DNA of 64,000 bases from Apostichopus japonicus (taxonomy: Eukaryota > Echinodermata > Holothuroidea > Aspidochirotida > Stichopodidae), in contig NC_092567.1 in NCBI RefSeq assembly GCF_037975245.1, forward strand, positions 20,459,376-20,523,375, in the 5' to 3' direction. Of the stretch, positions 44,575-56,165 are shown in pieces (the stretch's first letter is position 1; each line of letters starts with the position of its first letter). The notes beneath the pieces were generated by a model. That model saw nothing but the letters and a program-made list of their open reading frames with translations, made no database searches and had not been told where the DNA came from. Both the position numbers and the translations under genes were made by a program.

Positions 44575-45169
44575 ACCCATGCATGGAATGCCCTGATAAC
44601 AATCTGTGAATGAAGTTGGAAACTGGTAGTTCTAAGCGATACCTTATGGGAAAATGTTCTCATATTTTCATGTATTTCTCATTCTCATGGACTTCCTCTA
44701 ATGTGGAGAAGAACTTCAATGAAACATCTTGCAGTGACAATCTCATCCATCGGGAATCATGCAGGCACTTGGTTGCTAGGTGTGATAGAACGATACTTAT
44801 AATTCTCTGCTGTCAGTATTCACGAGAAAGAAATGTTGGAAGTGGCTCATCGGGGGTTTCGAGAACCAGGCCGGACCCCGGGGACACTGATGTTACCGTC
44901 TTTCTAACCACTTATTTGAAGCCTTCATATATTCATGGTACAGACATGGGCCTATACATTAATCTTTGTCCCATAATTCCTCGGGTCCCATAGTGGCCAG
45001 GGCTCCACCCCATCTGACCTCCCCGCCCCCTCCCCACCCCCGGTCTTGTCGGTCGTGTAATTTATATACATGAAAAAATCATCGCCCAACTTACACTTGA
45101 GAGCTTATCTATACATATATATAATTTTTCCCGCATAAAGATACGTGTACTCATATTATTACCCATGTT
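44575..45169 (+). other. 3' UTR and flank of the 2-O-sulfotransferase
   Basis: Sequence after the TAA stop. I find no AATAAA hexamer in this stretch, so the polyadenylation site may use a variant signal or lie beyond the transposon inserted at 45170. Confidence 0.4.
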
Positions 45170-45818
45170 AAGTATACGGTGACATCCCTATGTTCCGACG
45201 TCTCTATGTTCCGACGTCTCTATGTTCCGACGTCTCTATGTTCCGACAATTTGTTTTGACTCTAATTTTTTTTTACCAAAATGTTTTCGGACCCAATTTT
45301 TTTTTGGAAACTCAATCTTTTTGGTCTCCCATTTTTCGTACCAAATTTTTTGGGGGGACTTAATTTTTTGGGCCCCAAAATTTTTGGGACCCAATTTTTT
45401 TGGGGGACTCCATTTTTTTGGACCAACATTTTTTCTGACCTACCTCATTGGGGGACACACTTTTTTGGACGCACCAATTTTTTTTCTTGAAAAAAAAGGG
45501 CCCAAAGTTTGTTATGACCCAAATAGTGCTTGTGACCGAAAATTGCTTGTGACCCGAAATTTAATTGTATGTACTCAAATTTTGTTGGACCAAAATCAGT
45601 TTGGTCAAAAAAAATTTGGGTCCGAAAAAAGTTGGTCCGAAAACATGTTGGTCAAAAATTGTGGTCCAAAAAAAATTGAGTCCGAAAAAATTTGGATAAA
45701 AAAAATTACGAGTCCCAATAAATTGTCGGAACATTGAGACGTCGGAACATAGAGATGTCGGAACATAGAGACGTCGGAACATAGAGACGTCGGAACATAG
45801 AGATGTAACCAAGTATAC
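45170..45818 (+). mobile_element. Non-autonomous transposon with tandem 16-bp TIRs, copy 1
   Basis: Element 45178-45810 lies between perfect 8-base duplications AAGTATAC (45170-45177, 45811-45818). The ends are GGTGACATC and GATGTAACC. Inside each end is an array of ACGTCTCTATGTTCCG: four units on the left and five inverted units on the right. The interior is a degenerate near-palindrome of T-rich then A-rich modules. The reverse-complement copy is at 52245-52865. The superfamily is undetermined; 8-base duplications fit hAT, P or Merlin. Confidence 0.9.
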
Positions 45819-48182
45819 AATATAGGCGAGGAAGGATTACTGTAGGCAAAAAAAAAATGTAATCTTGATATGTCTGGTTTGTAGACTGTTTGAAACACTG
45901 CTACGAAGCCAGGTTGTGTTTCTATAATACATTTAATTACACATTATGTCAGTTCCTCAGATGCAACACAAAACTCTAGGGGGATGGGGGGGGGGGGGTG
46001 GTAACACACAACTCATATACATAGCCTAAAGTGATATGTTTACAATTGACAGTGTTACATATTTTTCAAGAACAAATGGTGTTAAACGAATGTCATTGAA
46101 TGATGCCTTGTTGTTGATATGTAGTTTAAAGAAAGGTAAAACTAATGTCGGTTTGGTCGAGTTATTAGAATTTCATAAAATAATGGAGTAACATTAACAC
46201 CTTAAACTAGTATAATGAGAAGCTGATGTCATCATCGTTTTTTGGCCCAAAGTAGCATTCCAGAGGAATTAAACATATTTTAAAGGACGAATATCTTCAA
46301 AACCGGAATTGCTATACAGAAACACTATCTTACATCCTTTCAACAAATTTCGAAAATTGGTCAGCTAATGGCTCGTGAGCAACCTGCCTGATAGATTAGT
46401 TGACATATCATACAGTATCATTACCCTTCCTGCACCTTAAATATACCCTCAGTTTAGTAACTAACTCAGCACACATTTTTTTTCAATGTTATTTTTCCAC
46501 AATAACATGATATATAAGCTGTCACGATGTTGTAATGATATGTAGCCTCCGGTATAAATGACATGTAAAGGCCACTGATCTAAAAACACAACTATTTGTA
46601 AAAAAAATAATGTAAAATGGGTTTGTGGTGAAACTATATAGTTTCGGGAAGCCACATGCCACATTTGCGGTGTGTTCTTTGGTCTGATTACTGGATGGGA
46701 ATAGGATCAGCTTGATGACAAACAAAACCAAAAAACAAAGAACAAAAACAGAAACGGAAGAAGAAGAAAAAGAAATAGAAATATACCGTTTGGTTTTTGC
46801 GGCACCTTCGAGTAGGTCCAGCCGGTGTTAAGGAGCAACAATTCCCATTGTTAAAGAGAAGCATTATAACTATAGATGAAACCATAATCAAAACATTTTG
46901 GTTGGGGGACCCATGAAGAATTACAACAAGCTGGTCTCGCTTTCGGCGTCATGAATATGGCCAAACTGAGCTAAAAAATCATGTTATACTTGACTGTATT
47001 AAAAGTCATAAAATATAGTTAGGTCTATTTACCAGTCTGAAAGAATTGATTTGCCAACAATATCTACGTAGACCAACGATTCTCAATTAATTTGCTTCGA
47101 AGGTCAGAGAGAATCATTGATTGGAGCAAAATGCCAGAGATTCCATACTTGAAAAATCTCACTATTTCGAGATATAGCACCTTGTTCTGGTTATAGGCCG
47201 GTACATAGGGGTGCTATATACTATAGGGCCTTACTGGTCCTTCTGTACCCGATTAGTGAAATGGGCCGTGTGGTTGTGGGCTGTATTTATTTTTACGGGC
47301 CGGATATGGCCCACTGGCGCCCCAATTTAGAACCCATGTAACGCTCTTATGGCCTACATATATAGCTCTTTAACACGTTCCTTGCAGAGAGATGTATCAA
47401 GTTTAGCCTAAGTTGCGTACACGAAATTTCATTTTAATCAGCTTTGGCTGAGGTTAAAGGTTACCCGAGATAATTGCTATACTTGGAGGAAGAAACAAAA
47501 TCTACATGTTCATAAATATGACTACAGAAAAATTGCCTGATTGCCTGCTATATAGTAAATGATATGATATTATTAAAATTTAATGCTGTACGATATAATA
47601 GCGCCATCCTGTATAATTGCAAAAACGTAAAATCCTCTATTCAAGTAATGATAGATTTTGGCTGGAATTGATCTGTATTCAAAAAGAAAAACAATAAATA
47701 AATAAAAGATAAATAAAAAGGAAACAAGAAAAAAAAAATTAAATGAAAAAAAAATCCAAACGGAGCAGGAATAGTAGAGAAGTGGAAATAGAAAACGCCT
47801 TACTTATCAAATTCATTTCAAGAAATGATTACTTTAAGAATGTGATTATCACTGAGAATGGGTTGGGTGTGTATGTGATAGGGAGGTAGATGTGGGGGGG
47901 GGGGGTTGAAATTTATCTGAAAGGACAAGATCATATACCTTATGTTTTCAAATTCTATAGGTTGAATATGGTTGTGAGAGGTGGAGAGGGCGGAGATTGT
48001 TTAATTTCCGTGGCTACAACCGTCCCTTTGTATATTTATTCATTGTCTCAGTTTTCATGCACGTTGGAATCATTGTTTAGATACACGACACATAATTGTC
48101 CACACACCACGTGTTTTACTCTAACAGAGCTTATATTCGAACCTGCAAAAACAAAATGTTCAGAATTTAACTATCTTTGTAC
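45819..48182. other. Intergenic, no gene seen
   Basis: It contains poly-G runs (near 45984-45999 and 47893-47905) and A-rich tracts (46723-46780, 47684-47755). Short frames have no recognisable domain. Confidence 0.45.
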
Positions 48183-48396
48183 GGAAGCGTATTGCTGCCA
48201 CACGAAAAAAAGGAAATTTTTTTTCGAAATTATGAATACAAACTTTTCGAAAATATTTCAGACACATCTTCTAAATTTCAGAAAGATTTTCGAAAAAAAG
48301 CAAGAAGTTCCGAAAAGATTTTCGAAAAAAAAACTTTTCATAATTTCCAAAAAAGTATTCAATTTTCTTTTTTTCGTGCTGCGGCAATACGCTTCC
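48183..48396. mobile_element. Short palindromic TIR element
   Basis: The ends are GGAAGCGTATTGCTGCCACA and, read on the other strand, GGAAGCGTATTGCCGCAGCA, followed on both sides by CGAAAAAAAG and A/T-rich inverted sequence with TTTTCGAAA words. The whole 214 bases can fold on themselves. Clear target duplications are not visible. Probably a MITE; class unknown. Confidence 0.65.
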
Positions 48397-49615
48397 CTTA
48401 CACGCTTTCATTTCGTTATGTTTTCATGACAGGCTGTGATCATATCATTTTATCTATAATTGCTATCATAAGATAAAAACGGTTTTTTGTTTTAACAGAA
48501 AATAACACTGCAAAAATTTGACGAAGTATAAAAAAGTAAATAAATAAAAATGATACTTTATGTGAAACAAAATTGTGTATTTCCAAATCATTCGTTATAT
48601 TTAGTATGTCGGGGACTTCACCTAAGATCGATATCACTCTTTGGGCATTCATGATTTTTTTTTATCGTTAATCGCCTAGTCATAGCTTAGCACGACTTTT
48701 GGAAGTAAAATGAAAAAAAAAAATAAGGTGGGGGGGGGGACGGGAGGAAAAATGCAAAACAAAAGAGATATGTCTGATTAAATACAACACAACTTCATAC
48801 CCCACCCGTTCATTCGTTCCTTCTCCATTTGACACCTTGTTCTTCCCCCCATACTTCAAAAGTAACAGAAGCACGGTTGTACTTCGGCGGATCCCAGTTC
48901 TTTCCATCATTGGTTAATATCCCCTGACAACCCAAACCCTCACCCCCCGTCCACCCCCTCCTCCACCCGATTTCAAATCGTCCGCCGGGGTAAATATGTA
49001 GTTCACTTTAAGGATCTCACAATACGTGCAGCGAGAAAGGCCATCACGATTTGTATTTAGCAATGTTAATTTACTTCCCAGATTAAACCAAATGAATCGG
49101 AATTTCACCGATGGAAATGATTGATTTTTGCCAAAGGCGAATGGAATCTATGCGGTCGTGATGGTTTATGTTGGTTGACGCCGTCTGTTGATGTAGATAA
49201 ATTTTAATCGTGGCAGTATTATTCGGGAGTGATGAGTCACGCTAAAGCTTTCCCATGACTCAACACTCCTGTCTAGGATAGAGAAGTCAATACCTTAGCC
49301 CACTTCCATGAATGTACCTCATACTTCGGTATACTTCACCATATGTGTATAGGTTGCTGCTTTAGAGAGCGAGATAGCTATTGTGTTTGGTGGAGATTAA
49401 AAGTCATCTGAGGTCAACAGCCGTAGAAATCTTCGAAACGGCTTATCTCCAGGAAAAATAACAGAAATAAAATGAATCTCAGTATGGATGTATCGAACCG
49501 CGGGCAGTCTTCCGTCAGTTACATTTAGTCTACCGTCACTAAATTACGGTATAATCCACCCCCTCCCACCCCCAAATCGCAATATCTGTGAAACGCGCAA
49601 CATTTGGAGTGCTAG
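48397..49615. other. Intergenic, no gene seen
   Basis: G- and C-rich homopolymer tracts (near 48729-48740 and 48940-48966) in AT-rich DNA. No coding family recognised. Confidence 0.4.
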
Positions 49616-49672
49616 CTCAGTGGTTAACGCCGTTGCCTTTCAATCATAAGGTCCCCGGTTCGAGTCACTCCA
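49616..49672 (+). repeat. tRNA-like remnant or SINE head
   Basis: It starts GGAGTGCTAGCTCAGTGG (D-arm and box A-like) and reaches box B GGTTCGAGTC, then CACTCCA, which pairs with the GGAGTG start like an acceptor stem. The 3' strand of the T stem is missing and the anticodon stem does not pair, so this is a decayed tRNA or SINE head, not a working tRNA gene. Confidence 0.5.
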
Positions 49673-49850
49673 AGGTTAATGTATGTCGTCCAGTTACAGA
49701 GTTGTTGATAATTGACAATTCATAATCATGGACTCGTTAAATATGAATCTAAGAGACTGACTTCGGTCAGCTTGCGGCTTTGATAAGCCAATGGTGGCTT
49801 GGCTTCGCGAGTTCCTGCTTGCAGGATGGATCTAAAATACATACATATAG

Positions 49851-50010
49851 CAGGCGCGTATCCAGGATTTTCAAACCCGGGGGGCGCGAATTACTATCTA
49901 AGCGGAGCGCCACCATCGGTTGGCGCGCAGCGTACAAGAAAATTTCTGGTTTTGAAACCCCCCAGATCACCGGAAACGGCACTTCTCGGGCTTGAAATGA
50001 CCAACCAGAT
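49851..50010 (+). mobile_element. hAT-like family B left end
   Basis: It starts CAGGCGCGTATCCAGGATTT, then carries the family B block CTATCTAAGCGGAGCGCCAC...TTGGCGCGCAGCGTACAAG. A matching right end, CCTGGATACGCACCTG, lies at 51941-51956, with TATAG next to both ends. Everything between may be one larger element with nested insertions, but this is uncertain. Confidence 0.6.
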
Positions 50011-50530
50011 GTACACTTTTTGCCTGAGAACCAAGTATTTCCTAATAGTTTTTTTTTCCATCCATAACCTTTTTGAAGATTATCAACCCGGCACACATCA
50101 TGTTCGACCTGATCGCATCTCCTGTGGGTCTTTGCTTTTGTAGGTGATTCTACGTCGCGGCCCACAATACCCGTCAGCCCCACTTTTCAAGGTTTTAAGC
50201 CCCATATTTGTTCAGAATTTGAAAATTCACATATCTCGTGAATAAACTCACTTCAAAATATACCCATAATCTTGCACAAAATTTCATCTATGGACAACCA
50301 ATATAGAAAAAACTTCCTTCAACCCCTAACAGACCGGTCAAAATTGCACGAGTAGAGGGAAGTGTGATGTAGAATGTTGGTCAGAAATTTGCGAAAATTC
50401 AGACACAGTTAATTTATTGGTGTATAAATATTAAAACCTGTTATAACGGCTATTATAAAACTTGGTTGAAGGAAATGAAAAAATAGCAGATATTTCCGAA
50501 ACCGAACACTACACACATAGGCGTAGGAGG
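50011..50530. other. Unassigned sequence, possibly interior of a larger hAT-like element
   Basis: No domain or ORF of note. Lies between a family B left end and a nested family B copy. Confidence 0.35.
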
Positions 50531-50923
50531 CGCGGCGGCAGTGGCGGAGCTAGGGGTATTGGTCAGGAGTGGCGAGAATGGTCGGAAGGGGCGCTTTCGA
50601 CACTATCTAAGCGGAGCGCCACCACTGGTTGGCGCGGAGCGTACAGAAAATTTTTGAGTAAAGATACTCCCTAGATCGCAGGAAATGACCCTTTCCGGGC
50701 CTGGCTAATTTGCAGATAAACGAAGAATAAGGTGTCATCGCCAAATTACACCAACAAAATGTGACAAATTTCAATAAGTAGATGAGAGCGCAATAAAAAA
50801 GTCAATAATCTAGAATAATTAAAAAGTGGTAAAGAGCTGAAAAAGGCGCCAGCAGTCCATTTGAGTCCGTCAGGGGGGGCATCCGCCCCCTGACCATATG
50901 GACGCTCCGCCACTGCGCGGAGG
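50531..50923 (-). mobile_element. hAT-type MITE family B, inverted copy
   Basis: Element 50539-50915 has ends CAGTGGCGGAGCTAGG and GCTCCGCCACTG. It is flanked by CGCGGCGG and CGCGGAGG (50531-50538, 50916-50923; 7 of 8 match). The interior matches the reverse complement of 23302-23703, for example GGTGTCATCGCCA and TGTGACAAATTTCAATA. Confidence 0.9.
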
Positions 50924-51267
50924 GGGTGCAGGCCCTAATTCGCCATTACTAATGTAAAAGAGAGTTTTGACATAATTGGACCTCCATGCTTTTTATACAT
51001 CTACATGAGACATGTCGTTGTTTACATTAGCATCCCGCGGTATACTGGGCAATTTTAACGGACCGTGCGGTACATGATGGCATGCGATGTAATAACCGAT
51101 GCTTGCTTATATGATATTGACATGAACACGTTGAACGCGCGCGAAGCGCGCGAAAAGTTTTGGTTATTTTTTCAGGCAAGTCGGACAGTTTTGAGGCTTT
51201 TCATCCTGGAACGCCATTTTCATGCTCACTGATATGATGTGATATCTGCTGTTTGCGTTACAAATTC

Positions 51268-51540
51268 GAACAGGCGCGTAGCGAGGAATTTGCCAAGGGA
51301 GGGGCGAAGCCTGAAGGCAAACTATCTAAGCGTAGCGCCACCATGAGTTGGCGCGAAGCGTACAAGAAAATTTTGGCCGAAAATGTCTCCCAGATCGCTG
51401 GAAATGACACTTCCCAGGCCTTGTAAGTTGCATCTAAGCACTTTCTATTTTGAAATTACTTAGCGATATCATTTAAAAAATGCTGAATGGGGGGGGCGGG
51501 CGGTCGCCCCCATCCCAAAATGCGTCATGTTCCCCGACGA
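51268..51540 (+). mobile_element. hAT-like family B fragment
   Basis: Left end AGGCGCGTAGCGAGGAATTTG with the block CTATCTAAGCGTAGCGCCAC...TTGGCGCGAAGCGTACAAG and a G/C-rich right part. Its closest relative is 56255-56517. A clean right terminus and duplication are not visible. Confidence 0.6.
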
Positions 51541-51798
51541 CACGGTCGAGTTCGAGACCAGCCACAGTTGGTTTCATAGCACAATTCTACACACGCGTTA
51601 TGATAGACCATATATAGTATATATATAGATCATTAGTGAGAGAGGAAAATGGAAACGTCAAAAATGGAGTTGTCGGTGTAAGGGGTAAGGTGAGTCACAC
51701 TTTTACGAAATCATTGATCCGTCACTGGCTACCCTTCAGCGCTGTAATGATGTCACTGTTCCTCTTTCTCTTCCCGGTGTCTTCGCGTTTTGCTTTTA

Positions 51799-51911
51799 CT
51801 CCCTCTTTTTCTCTCTTTCTTCTTTTTCTTTTCCTTTCCTTCCTCTCCTTCTCCTCTTTTTTCCCCTCTTTTTTCCTTTTTTCTTCTCTTTTTTTCTCTT
51901 CTCTTTTTCTT
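51799..51911 (+). repeat. 113-base uninterrupted polypyrimidine tract
   Basis: Every base from 51799 to 51911 is C or T, an irregular CT-rich run that could form triplex (H-) DNA. It directly precedes a CCCGGGGGCGCGCGCCCCC stretch and the hAT-like right end at 51941-51956. Confidence 0.9.
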
Positions 51912-52244
51912 ACCCGGGGGCGCGCGCCCCCAACGCCCCCCCTGGATACGCACCTGTATAGCCTATCTGGAAACCCACACTTTCAAACCTCACTCAGTGA
52001 CTGTGACAACTGTGAAGAAATTCGTTCGAACTAAAGGCAGCATTCTGGAATTACACTTATAACTTGACTAACTTCTGTTTCACTTGAGTCCCTATATACA
52101 CACGCACCCCTACCTCAGCTTATTTCACCCCCATGCAGGCATACTTTTCGTTTGTTAACCCCCTGAACGGATATTTAGCCCTCCGTGCGGATGAGCTAAG
52201 TACTTGCTTTTAGTAATCTAATTTCTGATACATTATTTGGGCCT

Positions 52245-52865
52245 GTTCTTTCGGTTACATCTCTATGTTCCGACGTCTCTATGTTCCGACGACTCTATGT
52301 TCCGACATCTCTATGTTCCGACGTCTCTATGTTCCGACAATTTTTTTGGACTCTAATTTTTTTTTTACCCAAAATTTTTCGGACTAAATTTTTTTGGGAC
52401 AAAATGTTTGACACCAACATGTTTTCGGCCCAACTTTTTTCGGACCAAAATTATTTTTGGCCACTGATTTTGGTCCCAAAAAATTTGAGTACAAACAATT
52501 AAATTTCGGGTCACAAGCAATTTTCGGTCACAAGCACTTTTTGGGTCATAACAAACTTTGGGCCCTTTTTTTCCTGAAAAAAAATTTGGTGCGTCCAAAA
52601 AATTGTGTCCCCCAAAAAGGTAGGTCAGAAAAAATGTTGGTCCAAAAAAATTAAGTCCCCCCCCAAAAAAAATTGGGGCCCAAAAAATTAAGTCCCCCAA
52701 AAAAATTTGGTCCGAAAAATGGGGGACCAAAAAGATTGAGTCTCCCAAAAAAAAATTGGGTCCGAAAAAATTTTGGTAAAAAAAATTAAAGTCCAAACAA
52801 TTTGTCGGAACATAGAGACGTCGGAACATAGAGACGTCGGAACATAGGGATGTCACCGTTCTTTC
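52245..52865 (-). mobile_element. Non-autonomous transposon with tandem 16-bp TIRs, copy 2
   Basis: Element 52253-52857 lies between perfect 8-base duplications GTTCTTTC (52245-52252, 52858-52865). The ends are GGTTACATC and GATGTCACC. Five ACGTCTCTATGTTCCG-type units on the left and three inverted units on the right. The interior is the reverse complement of copy 1 at 45170-45818, with many small differences. Confidence 0.92.
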
Positions 52866-53014
52866 ACCCCATGCAGTTAGCCAACTGTGGGATGGTTGAT
52901 AAAAAAATTTTTTTTAGTTTTCTTGTATTCCTGTATTCCTGGTCTTTGAGTGTCGTAATTACTAATTAATTACAAATATGAAGATAAAAGAAATTTCTCA
53001 AAACCGTTAATATA

Positions 53015-53078
<64 letters not shown>

Positions 53079-53407
53079 TATATGAAGAATCAATCCGGAA
53101 TAAAGCTGTATAAAAAAAAACACATATATTCTACTTCTTGCCAGGGATAGTGGAGGGGGGAGGGTAGCTGTGGGGGAGAAAGATGTTCTCCCACGGTGTT
53201 GAAATTGTGTTTATGGCAATGATAAACAACCCCAAATAACCAGACTAATAATTTACTCCTTAACTTAAAATACCAAATATCATGACAATTTACCATATAC
53301 GACAGTAGGCTACTCATACCACTTCTCCTTGCTGCTCATGGCATAACATTGCAACTGCAGTCATTTATAAATGAGAAGCTTTTTACCACCCATCCGGAAA
53401 ATTAACA
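52866..53407. other. Intergenic with (AT)n arrays
   Basis: AT arrays lie at about 53010-53083 with one TATG interruption. No gene seen. Confidence 0.5.
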
Positions 53408-56165
53408 ATGGAAAACATACCAAAACATCTTTAGATAATACACCAGGCAGGGGAGGGTTATGGGAAGGAAACTTGTAGGGGTTCATGTATAGGAAACAAA
53501 ATAGTTTAAGACATTCAAAGTTATCGCAAGAATGCAAAGCTGACGGTCATGTGACGAACAGATCATCGCGCAGGAGGAATGCTTTGGCAGAATACTTATG
53601 CAGCTGCACTTCTTTGAAACATGCGTTATAACTCCTTGTAAAATGGAGATTACGATCTTTCTTCTTTCACTGTCTGCATTCTTGACAATATCTGAAACGT
53701 CAGGCTCATTTGATGCTCCAGCAGTCCAGGCCAAGAAGTTGAAAACTGGGACAGGAACAAGCTAATTTTGCACTGCCTCAGTTGTAAGATCGTCGGCTGT
53801 TGGTGGCCAGGGCACTGAACTCTGAACTTGCACTTAATTGCAAGGTCCTTCTCAGAATCTGCTGTTTGAAAAGGTGAGAAACAATTTCACACTTGCTAAA
53901 TAATTGTACACGTGCGTGACAAAAAGAATGGCTGTACACATAATTATGTGAGCAGAGAGATTGTTAAAGCAAAAGCTTACTTTATATAATATATTCAACG
54001 AGGGTAACTAGGCCAAATGTCAATGGTAACTGAAGTTACATAGTAAATAACGAGTAGTACTGTATCCTAACACTAACACAGCATTAGGCTAGCCTACGCG
54101 TACGAGTACAGGCTATAGCTTCACCGTTCACAAATTCAACACTTTTAAAGCAAAACTTTGAGAACCGTGTGCTTGAATGACTGTAAACAACAGTGGTACT
54201 ATACAATAGTTGCTGTGATTGGCTAATCGCAGTTCGATCTTACTTCTTCTTCTTTTTTTTCAAAATCGGCGAATTTTAACAGTAAGTTTTCATACCGAAA
54301 GACCAAAAAATATCGAAAACAACATTTACATTTGAGATCTATTTAAAATTTGACATCTTAATGCGGGCATGTTGCAGTAGTCCGAAATTTTGATTCACAA
54401 AAATGAACAATATCAGCAACTGTTCCTTCCCCACCACCCCCTCCTTTACGGCACGAATTCTGTTATCATGATTAATTAAATCAACATTTAACTTGTGAGG
54501 GATCTTTGAACCTCTTCTATCTTAGTCTGAAATAAAGTTAGAGTACTATTTTAAAGTTGCACGCAGATCTATTATCCCGTTCGACAGTTACGTAGTGAGA
54601 TACCGTGACAGCACCTCTTTTTCTTTCACAATCCTAATTTACGCAAACTGAGGTAAGTTACCACTTTTGTGATAGGCTACATGCATAGGCTATGCAGTCA
54701 ACTTAGTCAAGTGTAACATATAGGTCTAGTGTTAACTAACTTAAAGGCTTAAAAGGCAAAATTCACTTGGATCGGCCTCACAAATTTCCATTAAACCTCT
54801 AATTGAGGCCTATAAAATAATTCTCTTAGTCTCCTATTGAGCATTCGTAGAGATTTTTTCAAATGACTCTTTTAGAGAGAATGCCGTCGTTTGTGGTATT
54901 CAACTGTTTTCATGTGTAGGCATAGGCCAAATAGGCCTAGGCTTGGCCTATTAGGTCATGGCCTCCGACCTTCCATCGATCGTTATTCGGGGGGGGGGGT
55001 TGTCTTTGATGTCTACAGCTTCAGTTTGTTTCGGGGGGGGGGAGGAGTTACAGTCCCCTTTAATGGGAGTTGCTTTCAAGTGCCCTTATAGCCACACTCC
55101 CTTATAAATGAAATCCTCCATTCGACTCTTGTACTTCCATAACTTGAACTCCCCTTGCTTAATCAGTTTGGAGGAGGGGGGGGGGGGGGCTTTTACCACT
55201 CTCCACCTTTAAAATAATGTGTACAACATGTCTAAAACCAGGGGCGGGATTTGATGTGTGAACGTGGGAGGGCGTGGCGTTTGGGGAGGAGTCTAATGAG
55301 AGATTTTTTAATTTTATAAAGCCCCTATATGTTATATGTTGCAATATTTACAGGGTATTTCCCAGTAGGCCTACTACTTGTATATTTACAAATGTAATTA
55401 AGCTATATGCATGAAATTGTTGCCAGATTTGTTAAGCGACATAAAAAGTAACAAACGGTCCTGGAATTAAATAAGAATCGTGTTACAATGAGTCGATCTT
55501 TTTGTATAGCTTGTGTCATGACATTTCCCCCATGTAATCCCGCATATGTCTAAAACCATTAAGTAGGCCTATAATAAGCTACTTTTACTCTAGAAGAAGT
55601 AATTTGACCGAAGTTCACTTTCGGTAGAGAAAAGTGAAAGCAATCCACAAAAGAGTGAGTGTCGATTAATGTAAAATATAACAGTTGAAACCACATTATT
55701 TAAAAAGGAAAAAATAATGAAACTTCTAATGTTATTTAAATATATTTATACCTACCGACAGTTTTGCAGTATAGATGATAAGAGGATTTTCAACAATTTT
55801 AATTTTCTTCTCTCTTCCAGTTCAATTTAAGAGTGGCGCATATTTTGATTATACAGAAATTCTCTTGCATTCCAAATATGGAGGCAACAATGTCCAATCT
55901 ACCATTCCTTGTATATAAGGACAAATATCACCTACCAATATTTACAACTGCCGAGTATCTTGAAGAATTCGAAGCTATGGAAGTCAGAGAAGATGATGTA
56001 TTTATTGTCACTTATCCCAAAAGTGGTAAGACTTAGGGCCTTTCGTTTTTTTAATTTTGTAAGGTTGGGGGAGACGGTGGGGGGGAGGTAGATTTGGTAT
56101 TTAAATAGGTACGTTCACTCACGTGGTGAATATATATGATTCAATATAGGGAAAAGGTCGATCGT
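53408..56165 (+). repeat. Segmental duplication, unit 1 (upstream of and into SULT gene 1)
   Basis: It is closely similar to 60315-64000 from CATACCAAAACATC onward, through the SULT promoter side, the first coding exon and into intron 1, where the window ends in unit 2. The same gene order and strand make it a head-to-tail duplication. Unit 2 has a 157-bp MITE and an about 0.75-kb LTR that unit 1 lacks. Confidence 0.93.
53643..53765 (+). CDS. Candidate 40-residue secreted peptide ORF, copy 1
   Basis: An ATG frame of 40 codons starts MEITIFLLSLSAFLTIS, which looks like a signal peptide, and continues with a short hydrophilic tail containing AKKLKTGTGTS. The frame is also open over its full length in the duplicate at 60711-60833. 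The five or so base differences between copies all change amino acids, so there is no sign of purifying selection. It could equally be a chance frame in SULT upstream DNA. Confidence 0.3.
   Translation: MEITIFLLSLSAFLTISETSGSFDAPAVQAKKLKTGTGTS

Noticed and set aside
47890-48429. 179-codon frame, plus strand
   Set aside because: It crosses the palindromic element at 48183-48396, with low-complexity Phe/Lys composition and no recognisable domain.
49616-49672. A tRNA gene
   Set aside because: The acceptor ends pair and box B is present, but the T stem lacks its 3' strand and the anticodon stem does not form.
51636-52034. 132-codon frame rich in Phe, Leu and Ser
   Set aside because: It is the translation of the polypyrimidine tract.
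53483-53734. Minus-strand frame MAWTAGASNEPDVSD..., also in the duplicate at 60428-60802
   Set aside because: Shared only because the DNA is duplicated; in the second unit the frame runs into the MITE. The opposite strand has a better start with a signal-like peptide.
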